This document shows, piece by piece, positions 1 through 11,688 of a stretch of DNA of 64,000 bases; position 1 is the stretch's first letter, and each line of letters starts with the position of its first letter. The DNA lies in the NCBI GenBank assembly GCA_051294375.1, contig CM119271.1, positions 15,382,770 to 15,446,769 on the forward strand, read 5' to 3'. The position numbers were made by a program, and so were the translations under genes. This stretch comes from Paraspadella gotoi. Lineage: Eukaryota > Chaetognatha. The notes under the pieces are model-generated. The model was not told the origin of the DNA, did no database searches, and worked only from the letters and a program-made list of their open reading frames with translations.

Positions 1-640
1 AGCGTCTTAAAACGAACTTAAAGCGATGCTAGAATCGATGTTAAATCGTATCTTAAATGCGATGAAAGCGTCTTAAAAGCGAAAACGGCTTTCGAACGGA
101 GTCGGCGAGGGGAATTCCCTGGGCGTTAGATCCGGGCTTTCCGTATCCGCGTCTCGCTCTGGGGCGGTCGGATTCGACGAAAACTCCGCGCGCTGGGATC
201 TTCGCTCGATTTTAAGGCCTTAAAAAGATTCGATTTAAGACGAGAGGTGTCGCGATAAGAAGTATATGAATGTCCCGATTAAAGTCTTTGTTTTCGGCCA
301 TGTAAACGCTGATGTGAAAAAAGGAGAAGAAATTGAAATTCTGCGCATCTGAAGTGGCAGATCTGAGTGGCCTAAAAATATCTAGGATTTTGGAGATTTC
401 GGAAATGTGGACAAGAACAATCAGTATAATAAGGACCAAGAATTAAGATATATTTAAATGGTTTACTAGAACTTACACAAGCCACGATTTATTGAATAAT
501 ATAAAGAAGAGAACATTTTTGGTAACCATAAAAAAAAGTACAAAACAAAATCGAAAACTTGTCAACAGGTAAATTCAGGATAAAATAAATTGTTTTGCTT
601 AAATGTAAAAATTTTAATGGTTAAATATGGAATGTCTTTT
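1..640. other. intergenic, no gene seen
   Basis: The first 120 bases contain several near-repeats of GCGTCTTAAAA/GCGATG, followed by a GC-richer stretch to about 210 and AT-rich sequence. No ORF has coding character. Confidence 0.5.
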
Positions 641-659
641 TTCGAGTAGAAGGAAGAAA

Positions 660-1076
660 TTTGTCCTAGCACATCTCTTTCTCTCTCTCTCCTCTCATCT
701 TTCTCTTTTTTTTTCTTCCCTTGTTTCCTTTTTTCCTACTAGCACTAGAATGATGCCTATATTTTTCTCTCTATTTCTGTCAAGGAATCGAGCCATAACT
801 TATTCTATTTTGTTTATGGTTTCCTTCCTCCCTTCCTCCTCCTCCTCCTCCTCTTCCTCGTCTCGTCGGCCATTTTTTCTTCAATTTCATTCTTCCATAT
901 TTCTTCGCCGGCGCCGCTTTCAAATGCTGTTTCTTCTTTTTTCTTTTTCTTTCTTTTTTTTTCTTTTTAATTTTCTTTCCTTTTTTAATTTTTTCTTTTT
1001 TGTGCCTCTTTCCGTTCTTTTTTCCCCACACTCTCTTCCCTTATGCTTTTTCTAATCTCTCTCTCTCTCTCTCTCT

Positions 1077-1116
<40 letters not shown>

Positions 1117-1468
1117 CTCTCTCCTCTCGTCTCTCTTCTCTTCTGTCTCTCTCCCCTTTTCCTTCGGTTTTTTCTTCTCCATATTTATCTCCCCTTCAAT
1201 TTTCTCTCGGAACATGATTTCTTTCGTCTCCCCGCTTCAGCCCTCTCCCTCTCCACTCTCTTTCACCTCTCTCTCTCACCTCCCCCCCTCTCCTCTCCCC
1301 TCTCTCTCTTCCCCCTCCCCTTTCTCCATCTCCCTCGCCTCTGTTTGTTTACTNNNNNNNNNNNNNNNNNNNNNNNNNGTTTACGCGCGGCACTTTGTCT
1401 TCCCAAACAAATTGAAACTCGCGATTTCCATTTGACCAAAATCCTTTTTAGATTGGCCCTGCCTCCGC

Positions 1469-1509
<41 letters not shown>

Positions 1510-1734
1510 TCTCGTCGTCGTCTGTGGCTCTCAATGCAACGACGCCTTCCTTTGGGAAAACCGGATTTTTTAAACTGAAAAAAAAAAGGATAGAAAGAGA
1601 GGAGGAATGATAGAAAGAAAAAAGGAAAGGGAGGAAAGCAAGAGAATAAGAAAGACAGAAAAGAAGAAAAAAGGAAAGAAAAAAGAAAGAAAGAAGAAAG
1701 CGAGAAAAAGAACAGGAGGAAAAATAAAGGAGGA

Positions 1735-1770
<36 letters not shown>

Positions 1771-2460
1771 AAAAACTAAAAAGAGAAATAAAAAAAGGGA
1801 GAGTCAAATCAGTATTCCTCAAGTTCTGCTTCCATTTTGGTTTTAAACTCACCCATTTCTTAGAAATCCTTTTCCGTCGTCAACTCTCCTTCACTCACCC
1901 CGATTTCTCTTTCCTTGCCCTCCTTAGACCCTCGAGCTTCTTAACTCCCTTTCCTGCTTCACTTTCCAATTAACTTATCTCTTCTGACTCGCCCAGACAG
2001 GTCCGACCTCAGCCTTTCTTTGGAAATACGGTGAAAGCTTGACCAATTATTGTCTGTTACTGTATCTTTCTTTCTCTCTTTGTTTTTCACTTTAATTTAT
2101 CAATTTCTCTTTCCGTCTTTCTTTAACTTTCTCTCCTTTCTCTCTCCTGGCCTTATTTCATTTTTTAACTTTCTCTCTCTCTCTCTCTCTCTCTCTTTCG
2201 CTTCCCTTCTCCATCTCCCTACCTCTCTTTTTGTCTTTCTTTTCTCTCCCTCCCTCTCTCTTTCTCCTTTTAAACCTCTCTTCTCTTCCCTTCTTTCCCC
2301 CAAGATGTCAAGAACTCATCTAATAATCTTGCGCGGTTCCCCTCTCGTCTCTCTCTCTCTCTCCTCTCTCATTCTCTCGATCTCTCTCCTCTCTATCTCT
2401 ATCTCCTTCTTCTTTCTTTCTTTCTTTCCTTTTTTTTCTCCTTTTTTTTCGCTGTAAACA
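660..2460. repeat. pyrimidine-rich then purine-rich low-complexity region
   Basis: Mostly CT/TTC/TCC sequence on the + strand, with CT dinucleotide runs (1059-1123), a CGT trinucleotide run (about 1472-1508), a purine block (1578-1795, with an AAAG tetranucleotide array near 1734-1770), then pyrimidines again. Long ORFs here are low-complexity translations. Confidence 0.85.
1354..1378. other. assembly gap (25 N)
   Basis: Run of N inside the pyrimidine-rich block. Confidence 0.99.
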
Positions 2461-2924
2461 GGTCCCTAAAAATGGAATTTTGATGATCCGGCCGAGATTG
2501 GAGATCCTTCCTTCTGAAGGGGGAAGGCATGTCTGCCCCTGCGGGCCTGATGGGGTTAAAAAAAAGGGGCTGTCGTGGGGCAGAACCGTCGGGGTTATGT
2601 CTTTGGACGAGGGGATCCTTCAAGGCTGTTTCGAAGGCCTAAGCCTTATTTCGCCCTCTTCCTGGCATGGTGGCCTTTGGGGCAGTCGGGGCTGGCAAAG
2701 AAAAGCATGGAAGCATGGTAGTGAGATGTTGTAGACAATGTTGGGGAAGCAAGGCGAGGGTTAGGGTGTTAGAGGATAAGAAAAAAAGAAAAAAAAAGGG
2801 AAAAAAAGAGAGAAAAAAAAGGAAAAAAATAGAATCGCGATAACATTTTAACGAATGGAATTTTAAATACGAAGATAATATTTAAAAGTCTCGTTCAATC
2901 GAGATAAGTTCGAGTGTGAGGGGA

Positions 2925-3056
<132 letters not shown>

Positions 3057-3279
3057 ACGAGTTATAAGGAGGAGAAAGGGAATCATTGAAATTTTCTATT
3101 TTGCATTTCGATCATTCGTGGAGAAGTTATTCATTTATAAAGAATGTGAAGAAATTATGGCATTACAAGCAGTCATAGTTGTCGTCATCGTAGCAACAAA
3201 CAACATACAAGCAGTTGAAAAAGCGGTTGCCGTTGCAAGCAATAAAAGCAAAACAAGTGCTTTACGAGTTGACATGTAG

Positions 3280-3320
3280 ACAGTAATAGTAATAGTAATA
3301 GTAATAGTAATAGTAATAGC
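3280..3320. repeat. (AGTAAT)n microsatellite
   Basis: About six hexamer units of AGTAAT. Confidence 0.9.
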
Positions 3321-3595
3321 CAGTAATACGTTGAAAAAGCGAAAGTTTCTTTTTTCGTTTTACAAAGTTGATGATTTTGATTCAAAAATTATCCTTTTTT
3401 TCGGAATTAGGACACCCAAGCATTGGATCAATGCCGTATTGAGGTATTGAGGCATGGTGCATGGACAATTGGACATGGATATGGACATGGACATGGACGA
3501 CTCACTCCTTATGCGTTGGGAATTTGTTAGTTTGATTCTCGATAGCAACAAAGCGCGAGAAACATTTTTTTTTTTGAAAGAACAGAGCGAGTTGA

Positions 3596-3597
<2 letters not shown>

Positions 3598-3679
<82 letters not shown>

Positions 3680-3724
3680 AAAGGAAGCGAAAGACAAAAA
3701 GCAAATGAATGACTTTTCTCTTTT

Positions 3725-3790
<66 letters not shown>
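3598..3790. repeat. convergent (GA)n and (CT)n tracts
   Basis: About 40 GA units at 3598-3677, a 50-base spacer, then CT units at 3728-3790 broken once. The two tracts are complementary and could form a hairpin. Confidence 0.93.
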
Positions 3791-3792
<2 letters not shown>

Positions 3793-4781
3793 CCTTTCTC
3801 TCTCTGTCTCTCTCTCCCGAGGCCAAAGGTTCATGGAAGGAAAAAAGATGTTATCGCGACCGAATGAGTTTTGGTGAAACAAGGATCGTCCGTCGAGACC
3901 CGTCGCCCTGAGGATGAGGGGGGAGAAAAAGAGGGAGAGGGAGAGGAGGTGGAGAGAGAAGGAGAGGGAGAGGAGAGAGAGAGAGAAGGAGAGGGGTAGA
4001 GGAAGAGGTCTGTTAAAGCGGAAAGGGAAGAGGGAAGGGAAGAGGCACCAAAAAAATAAAAAAGACAGAGAGGATGAATGAGAAAGAAAGGAAGGGAGAG
4101 GGAGGAAGAGAGGGAGGAAGTGGAAGGGCGGGAGGAAGAGAGGGAGGAAGAGGGAGAAGAGGAAAAGCTGGAGGGAGAGGGAGGTTGTGAAGAAGAGGGA
4201 AGAAGATGTGGGAATGCGAAGAAAGTATAATTGAAAATTAATAAGAATTGAATATTAATCACTAAATAAACTAAAATTGACGCATATTATATTACATATT
4301 ATTCAATTTTTTTCATAAAAAATTAATAAGAAAATACAAAAAATTCAAAAATAACAGAACGAGTTGGTGAGATGCTGCAACATGCAAATGAGATTAAAGA
4401 ACTCAAGCTCATTTGAAAGATAGATAGATCACCCGTGCCGTTAAGGTCGATGTCGATAGGCCCTTGCCGCCAGGGCTGACGAGAGCGTCATCGGGAGAAG
4501 ATCCGTTGTCATGGAGACAAAAAACGAGGGCATCGAGTCGACCATCGCGGGTTTGCGGCATCGGGAATACTGTTGCTGGGGTTAGGGTATCGCGAGGAGG
4601 GTAAACGCTTTTTCAGCTCAGGGTGATGAGCGAAATAGGCAAGCAATGCTTGTAACAAATCTTGTTTAATCTGATTTTTATTTTTGAATTTTCTGTGTCG
4701 TTGAGTGAGTTAATCAAAAAAAGATAGAAAAATACTGAGAAAGAGAGTAGGGCAGAGAGAGAGTGACATTGGGAGATCGAG

Positions 4782-4905
<124 letters not shown>

Positions 4906-4919
4906 TAATAGAAGGGAAG

Positions 4920-6220
4920 GTCGTGACCTTCAATTTTCCGGGTGGAATTACGAGTTTCGTCTCAAAATATTAGTCAAGGACGACTGCTTTTTGAGAGAAG
5001 AGGAAAAAAATAATGATCCAAAGAAAAAGACGTTTTTAAAAATTCATCAAAAATCTCTAGATGACTAACCGATCAGGAAAATATATAAATTCTGTAATGA
5101 CAAAATTAACAAGCTTGAGCAAAGAATGTCGGATCTGCCCACGATCATTATCAGTAATTAATAATTAATTTATTCAAGTTAATTCTTTAATTGATTAGGC
5201 AATTTGATCCGAAATGTTTGTTTTGATTGATTAATATGACTGATTAATTAATTATTGATTAATTAATGACTAATTGATTAATTAACTGATTAATTATTTG
5301 ATTAATTAATACATCTTGCATTTACATTTAAAATAAAAAGAAAAAGAAGCGTAATCAATTAGTGAAAAGGGTTCTTTGTTTTTTTTCCATAGCAAATAAT
5401 AGCATGATAGCAATAATAGCAATACTAGCATGAATTCATTGTGATAAAACATCTCGTAAACAAGCGATTTATCTTACATCCCCAATTTATAAAATGTTTC
5501 TTACTGAAGATTTCCTCTACTAATGCTTAAGCGCATTGAGCCGCACTCGACGGGGTGAGTCAAAAAATTTACAGTGAACGAAAATTTATACATTTTTATG
5601 TATACTTTCAATGGAAAAAAAAAATTCTCATATGGCTCTATACCCTAGTAATTAATTTTTTAATATTTATTTATAGATAGGAAAGGCCAAAAAAATTTTT
5701 AAGAATTTTTAAATTTTAAGACCAGATTACCTCATAAAAAGTTGTCTACATAAAGTATAATTCTTTTTTTAAATATTTTTATGATAAGCGAGTTAAAGTT
5801 AAAAAAAAAACTCTAAAAAATGTATATAGTAATATAAAAATTTTAATTAGCATTTTTGACAAAAAAAATATTTTAATACCATAATCTATGCTCATGATAG
5901 ATTATTTTAACACTGCATACATTAAAATTTAAATTTAATCGGCTATGGCTATTGGCTAACTCGAGTGGAAAAGAAAATCGAAAAAAAGTTAATTAAGATT
6001 GATTACCTATCGTTCAACGACCTTATTTCTTTCTGAAGTTCAATGAAAGCCACTCATTCCGAAGTCACTCATTCCCAAGGTCGTTTCACTTTTATAATCA
6101 TCCTGGTCATAATCAAACCTCGATTTTTCCCTTTCCGAATTTTGAAATGAAATATTTTTTTTAAAATTTATATTGATTTTTTTTTATCTTTCGAAGGCTT
6201 TCTTTAATTTTAATGTTATC
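4920..6220. other. AT-rich intergenic sequence with repeat relics
   Basis: No gene seen. It contains a GATTAATTAATT array (5185-5310), one copy of a dispersed repeat (5100-5165; others at 11930-11990 and 32375-32440) and a second repeat (5545-5800) that recurs at 11405-11625. Confidence 0.5.
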
Positions 6221-6224
6221 ATTA

Positions 6225-6307
6225 AACACAAATATATGTATATATATTATATAAATATACTCCTTTATATATCCAATACTTATTTTCTTTAGCATTTTTT
6301 AAAAAAG
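6225..6307 (+). promoter_or_regulatory. possible core promoter / leader of MACPF gene 1
   Basis: TATA-like runs (TATATAAATA near 6249) lie 40-75 bases upstream of the ATG, followed by an A-rich leader. The region is so AT-rich that the match may be chance. Confidence 0.25.
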
Positions 6308-6383
6308 ATGTCGAGAGCAACTGCGGTATTCTTTATAATCTTTGTAGTCTTTTTCTGCGTCGGCGAAGTTACACCTAAAGCAG
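6308..6383 (+). CDS. MACPF gene 1 exon 1: signal peptide
   Basis: ATG at 6308 follows an A-rich leader. A run of hydrophobic residues (Val, Phe, Ile, about 7-18) ends in a small polar stretch, typical of a secretory signal. The donor GTGAGT at 6384 leaves phase 1. Gene 2 exon 1 has the same start context (ATGTCG) and phase. Confidence 0.8.
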
Positions 6384-9300
6384 GTGAGTCATTATTTGTG
6401 AACCTGTAAACATGCTAGAAAGAGAGCGTGCGATCATAAAAACATGCAAGCAAGAGAGAAATATTAAAGTACGTCGCCAGGTCGAAGTATGTCGCTTGAA
6501 AGTGTTGTTATTGTGATTGAAAGTCGAGCACACCAATGAAGAGACAGTAATAATTGCTATGAGTTAGTGACAGAACCGTTCAATATAAGCAGTCCCTGAG
6601 CTTCGGATCAGGCTATAACTCCGCGTAACAGGCGGGTTAAGCGCCCGTCCCTTTTAACTGCTAGTCGTCAACCGGGCTAGAACTCCGGACGACTGAGTTG
6701 GGAGGCGAATGACTTGACTCCTGCACCAAACGCCGCCGATGATCGGTTGGTGGATTTTAGTCTACCATAAAACTTAATTTTTGTTATAAATTAATTTTTC
6801 ACTCATCATAATGTTCACTGGTAATAAGTTGTTCATAATTGACTATTAGAATTTTCATATGTGACTATCATTACGCTCTAATATACAGCCGCTTTTTACT
6901 TTACTATTTGTACACAAAGGTCTAAAACTCAAGGCAAGCCGACTTGGAAAAAAAATTGGCAAAGCCCTCAAAGGTGGACAAAAAAGTAAAAATGGAGAAA
7001 CCAGCTCCGCATCTGGCTCCAGCTCCAACTCAGGCTCTGGATCAATCACTGGTTCTGACTTTGACAAATCAAAATATGATGTCAGTAAAAAGATAAACAA
7101 AAAACCTAAGGATTTATTCGGGAAAAATGAGATTTCGGATGCCTTAGCAGCGCTAAAAGCCACCGGAGCCAAGAACATCAAATTTCAGCGACTTCAGGGT
7201 TTTAATGGCATCGAGGAATACCAACCCTCTGGCTGGAAAATCGAAGTAGAAGCCCGGGGCAAAGCGGCCGTGCGTGAGCAAGAAGGAGAGAAGCAAGGGG
7301 CCGCCATGTGGCCCATGGGTGTGGGCGTGGCCCTTATGAATGGATGTTTTGGCAACAATTATAAAAAAGGTGATCCTTGCTACGACATTGCACGAGTTTC
7401 ACCCATTTGCCTCAACATCATTGATGCTGCAAATTTCCTCGGAGTTGGTTTCGATGGAAGAGGATATTACTCTTCCGAAAGTCGAAAAAAAAGTGTCATC
7501 CAACGCACCTGTGCTGGAAAAGCCACCTTCATGGGAAAAGATGTTCCTGATTGCATGAACGCCTTTGGCATTTACGACTACTCTATAAACACAGAGACCT
7601 TTGAGAACACTGCCAAGTACATTCGGTATTTGCAAGAAAAGGCAGCAACGTCGGAACAACAAGCAATGTTCCAGATGGAATCAGAATCGCTGACTAATGG
7701 GGCAAGCTTTGGTGGAAACCTTGAGATGATTGGAAGCATGATTGGTCTAAAAATAGGAGGGGCTCAGGGGGCCCAAGTAGGAGCAACCATTGGCGCTTCT
7801 ATTGGGTTTGGAACTGGAACAGGGTCTGGAAGTTCAAGCGCCAGTGGTGAAGGCACGAGAAAGTCAAATGCTTATGCAGCACAGTCGCGATCTCGGAGCG
7901 CTGGTTCTGCTCGCCATATGATAGCCATTCTGGAGGCAGATCTAAAGCTTTATGAACTTGTTTTAGATGAAGTCAGGCCGCAGGATCTTTCAATTCATGT
8001 TCTATACGATATTCTAAACCTTCCAGTTTCTTATTTTAAGAACAATGCGGATGTCAAATTTCAAAATTTTATTTTGAGGTGGGGAACTCATTTGGTAACA
8101 TCTGCAAAATTTGGAGGTGAAATGCGCATCACAAAGACTTCAAGAAAAGAGTCCAGCCTCTCGTCAGACGAATTTGCATCACAAGCGCAGTCTGAATTTG
8201 CTGGGATGATGAGCGTCTTAAAAAGCAGCTTTGAACAGAAAGAGACTCGGTTTGGATTTCTTGGTCTTGGAGGGAGTTTCACAAGATCAAGGCAGCAGGC
8301 TCAGGGTACCAAGAAAGAGAGGGCTAATAAGAAAGCCTCTCAAAAGGCGAGAGGAGCCATGAATAATGCACAATCCGAGTTTATCAAGACCACTCTAAGT
8401 GTTAGAGGCGGCAACCCAGAAATTGCTGCTGCTATTACCGAGTTTTACACTCCAGAGTTTAAGGATTTGTTCAAAGCATGGCTTAACAGTATTGATGACT
8501 ATGTTCGTCCCTTTGAATTCACGCTGGTAAAACTTAGCAGCATACTTAACATGAACATAAATAGCTTATTTCCTATTGACAAAATAAACACAGGATGCTT
8601 TCAGAAGGCTGGCTCTTTGAAAAAAGACTCCAAAAGTGGTTTGACATATTTTGAAACAGTGGAGACAAAGGTTGACAACAACAAAAACACTTTTACCACA
8701 ACTAGACGTAATTACTGTAAATATGGCAAATCAAAAGAAAAATTTATGGAGAATTTGTTACAAGCAAAACTTGCTTTGGAAAGGGCGGAAACCATTTATA
8801 TGGCAGAAGGACCCTTCTCTACCAGCAACTTTGATATTGTTGGTGGTGGACACGGCTGTGAGTCGCAAACCATAGAATATGTCAAGAAAGACATTATCCA
8901 AACAAAAACTTGGCCAAAAATGATAAGAATCAAAGAAGCAGAATTTAAAGTTGTATTCAACATGCGCTATGGTCTGGAGAACATAGCTAAAGATGCAGAG
9001 TATATTGTAAAATTTTTTAACAATCGATGGTACACAAAATATCCTGAGACTAAATTTCAAAATGAGTTCAGCTGCCAAGACACACAAAAGTCTAAGGAGA
9101 TTTGCATTGCAAATCTTCCAATGCTGTACGATGAAACAACAGGATTTTTGTACATCAATCAAAAAAAATTCAAGAAAGTGGCTTGGTGGTTGAAAGGACC
9201 TGTGGCAAAGGCAGTATCCTTGAATCCTATGGGAGAATTGGCTAAAAGTATTGGATCCATTGGTTTTGTACCTTGCAATGTCAAGTGGACTAACAGCCAC

Positions 9301-11650
9301 AGGATACACATCAAGAATGCAGGATCATGCATTTATTTCCAGGCGGCGTCCAAAGGCAGCATCTACTTGATCACAGCCGACATCCCTGAGCAATACCAAA
9401 CTTGGTACTACCTTCAAATGACATCTGAGGGCGTCTCCTTTTATAAAGGAATGAAAGTGATGAAAGCTTACAAGTCCAAACCCAGTGCGACTCTTGGTGA
9501 AGAGTCTCTTTTCACGGGATTCTTTGTCTGCTTCACAAAATCGGATGAAAAGTTGAGGTACAGACTTGACTAAAACTTGGTTTGGGTTCCTATTGATTAA
9601 TAAAAGATTATGATAGTAATGATAATATTATAATAATAACTCTAATAATCTCAGGATTGATTACGGCAAGGCGCCGGAGGAAAAGGAAGTAGGCGTGGTC
9701 CAAGCATCTTTTACCTTCCCGGATGACCTAACTTTTGATCAAATGTACTTCACCTTTGGTTCTGGTGAAGACAAAGTTGGCATCAGCGACGTTCGTGTCA
9801 TAAACCACAAACCAAAGATCGAATGCGGGAAAGGGCTGACATTCATCAATGGACAGTGTGAGCTGAAGTGCCATGAGGAGTGCAATGGATGCATCACCCC
9901 TGACGATCCTGGCGGCTGCAAATCTTGCAAAAATCAGAAGGTCGTTGTTGAAGGCAAAATCGTCTGCCTTCACAAATGCGGATCGAAGATGACGAAGAAT
10001 GGGGATACTTGTACTTGTCCAAAAGGAACTAGAATTCATGATGGAGACTGCGTGGGTGAATAATATTCAACTGATTACCATATTGTACCAATATCATCTC
10101 TGATAAATAATATTTCATACCTTGTACATAATTGTTATGAGATAGGTACTTTTAAGTAGTTGGTAATAAGTAACTAATCTTTCAAAGTATATTGTACAAT
10201 AATAACTAAATCTACTCAAAAAAATTTTTTTTCAAATGATAATAATTATTAAATTCAATTAAATAACTATTAATCATTAGAATTTCTTTCTTGAGATGTG
10301 GATGAATGCGCTCTTAAGCCGTGTAAAAATGGTGGTACTTGCGTGAAAGATGAAAATTGGTACTTATGCAAATGCACCAAGCGTTACAAAGGAAAACATT
10401 GTGAAACACGTAAGCACTTATAAGCACTTATGTGGACCACATATATTTATAAGTACAGTTTGAACATGGAATATGAAAGTATATGCAAAAAAATATTTAA
10501 AAAATAAATCATTAAAACTTTATTTTGTAATTTAATAGCAATCAAGCCATGTTACAGTAATCCCTGTCAAAATGGAGGCGTCTGTACCAACTCTGGAAAA
10601 GAATATTCATGCAAATGTAACCATTTGTTCCAAGGGAAGAATTGCGAGAAAGGTAAAACCAAACAAAAGGCTAAATCGATTACTCTTGGTAGTTGTTGTC
10701 GCTACAAAACTATTACTTAATACACATTAAATTGAAAATGTCCTAAGGATATTGTATGAAATTGGTACAACCAATAAAAAAATTTTCCATTCATTTAATA
10801 AATAAGCTATCTTGCCCCTGACTTTGGACAGGCTTTGGTGGTTTAAGGCCTCCATCACTCTTACAAGATAATGACATAGCAGGTCCCTGCAAGCTTTCAA
10901 TCAAGACTCTCTCACAGTCCCGTTTATTCACTCCCAGAGTACCTGGCTTCCCTATCAATGAAGTGGACAATATTTAAAAGAGTGTTTCAATTGTATGAAA
11001 AGTATTAGATTAGTATTAGATCGGGGAATACTTATTGTACTCCGCACTAGCATCAAAATACAAGGAGCTGAATTTTATGAAATTGGTACAACCAACATAA
11101 AAATATTCCATGTGTTTGTGTGTTTGAAGTTTTCCCTTGAACTAGAAGTGATGGTTTGATTACTCTAAACCTCTGGTCATAACCAGTGGTCATAAATCAA
11201 AATTGTTTTTCAAAGTTCTGGACGAGTGCGCGACCACACCTTGCAAAAATAGCGGGCGATGCATTCGAAAACCCACCGGCTATGTCTGCGCATGCGTGAA
11301 CGGCTACGCAGGAACTAAATGCGGTAAGCGTTTGATAGGTTTTCAGTCCAAAATCCATGGAGCGTTTTCGGTTTTTGACCTTACCTTTAACTAGAGCCAA
11401 ACTTTGTCAATGGGGTGGGTCAGAAGTTTGATTTGGGATTCTTCCCAAATAAAACTTTATACATTTCTGCGAAAATTTTCAATGGACCAAAATTTTCTGA
11501 AATGGCTAGAAGCACTAGTAATTAATTTTTTCATATTTATTTATAGATAGGAAATGTCAAAAAATAAAAAATTTGTATACACAAAGTATAATTCTTTTTT
11601 CAATATTTTGAGGATAAGTGGGTTAACAGTCTAACCTCCTCGCCCTGCCG

Positions 11651-11688
<38 letters not shown>

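Noticed and set aside
7399-7662. Minus-strand ORFs opposite the MACPF exons (also 8758-9309, 28928-29203, 30260-30589)
   Set aside because: They lie antisense to long conserved coding exons and show no domain of their own.
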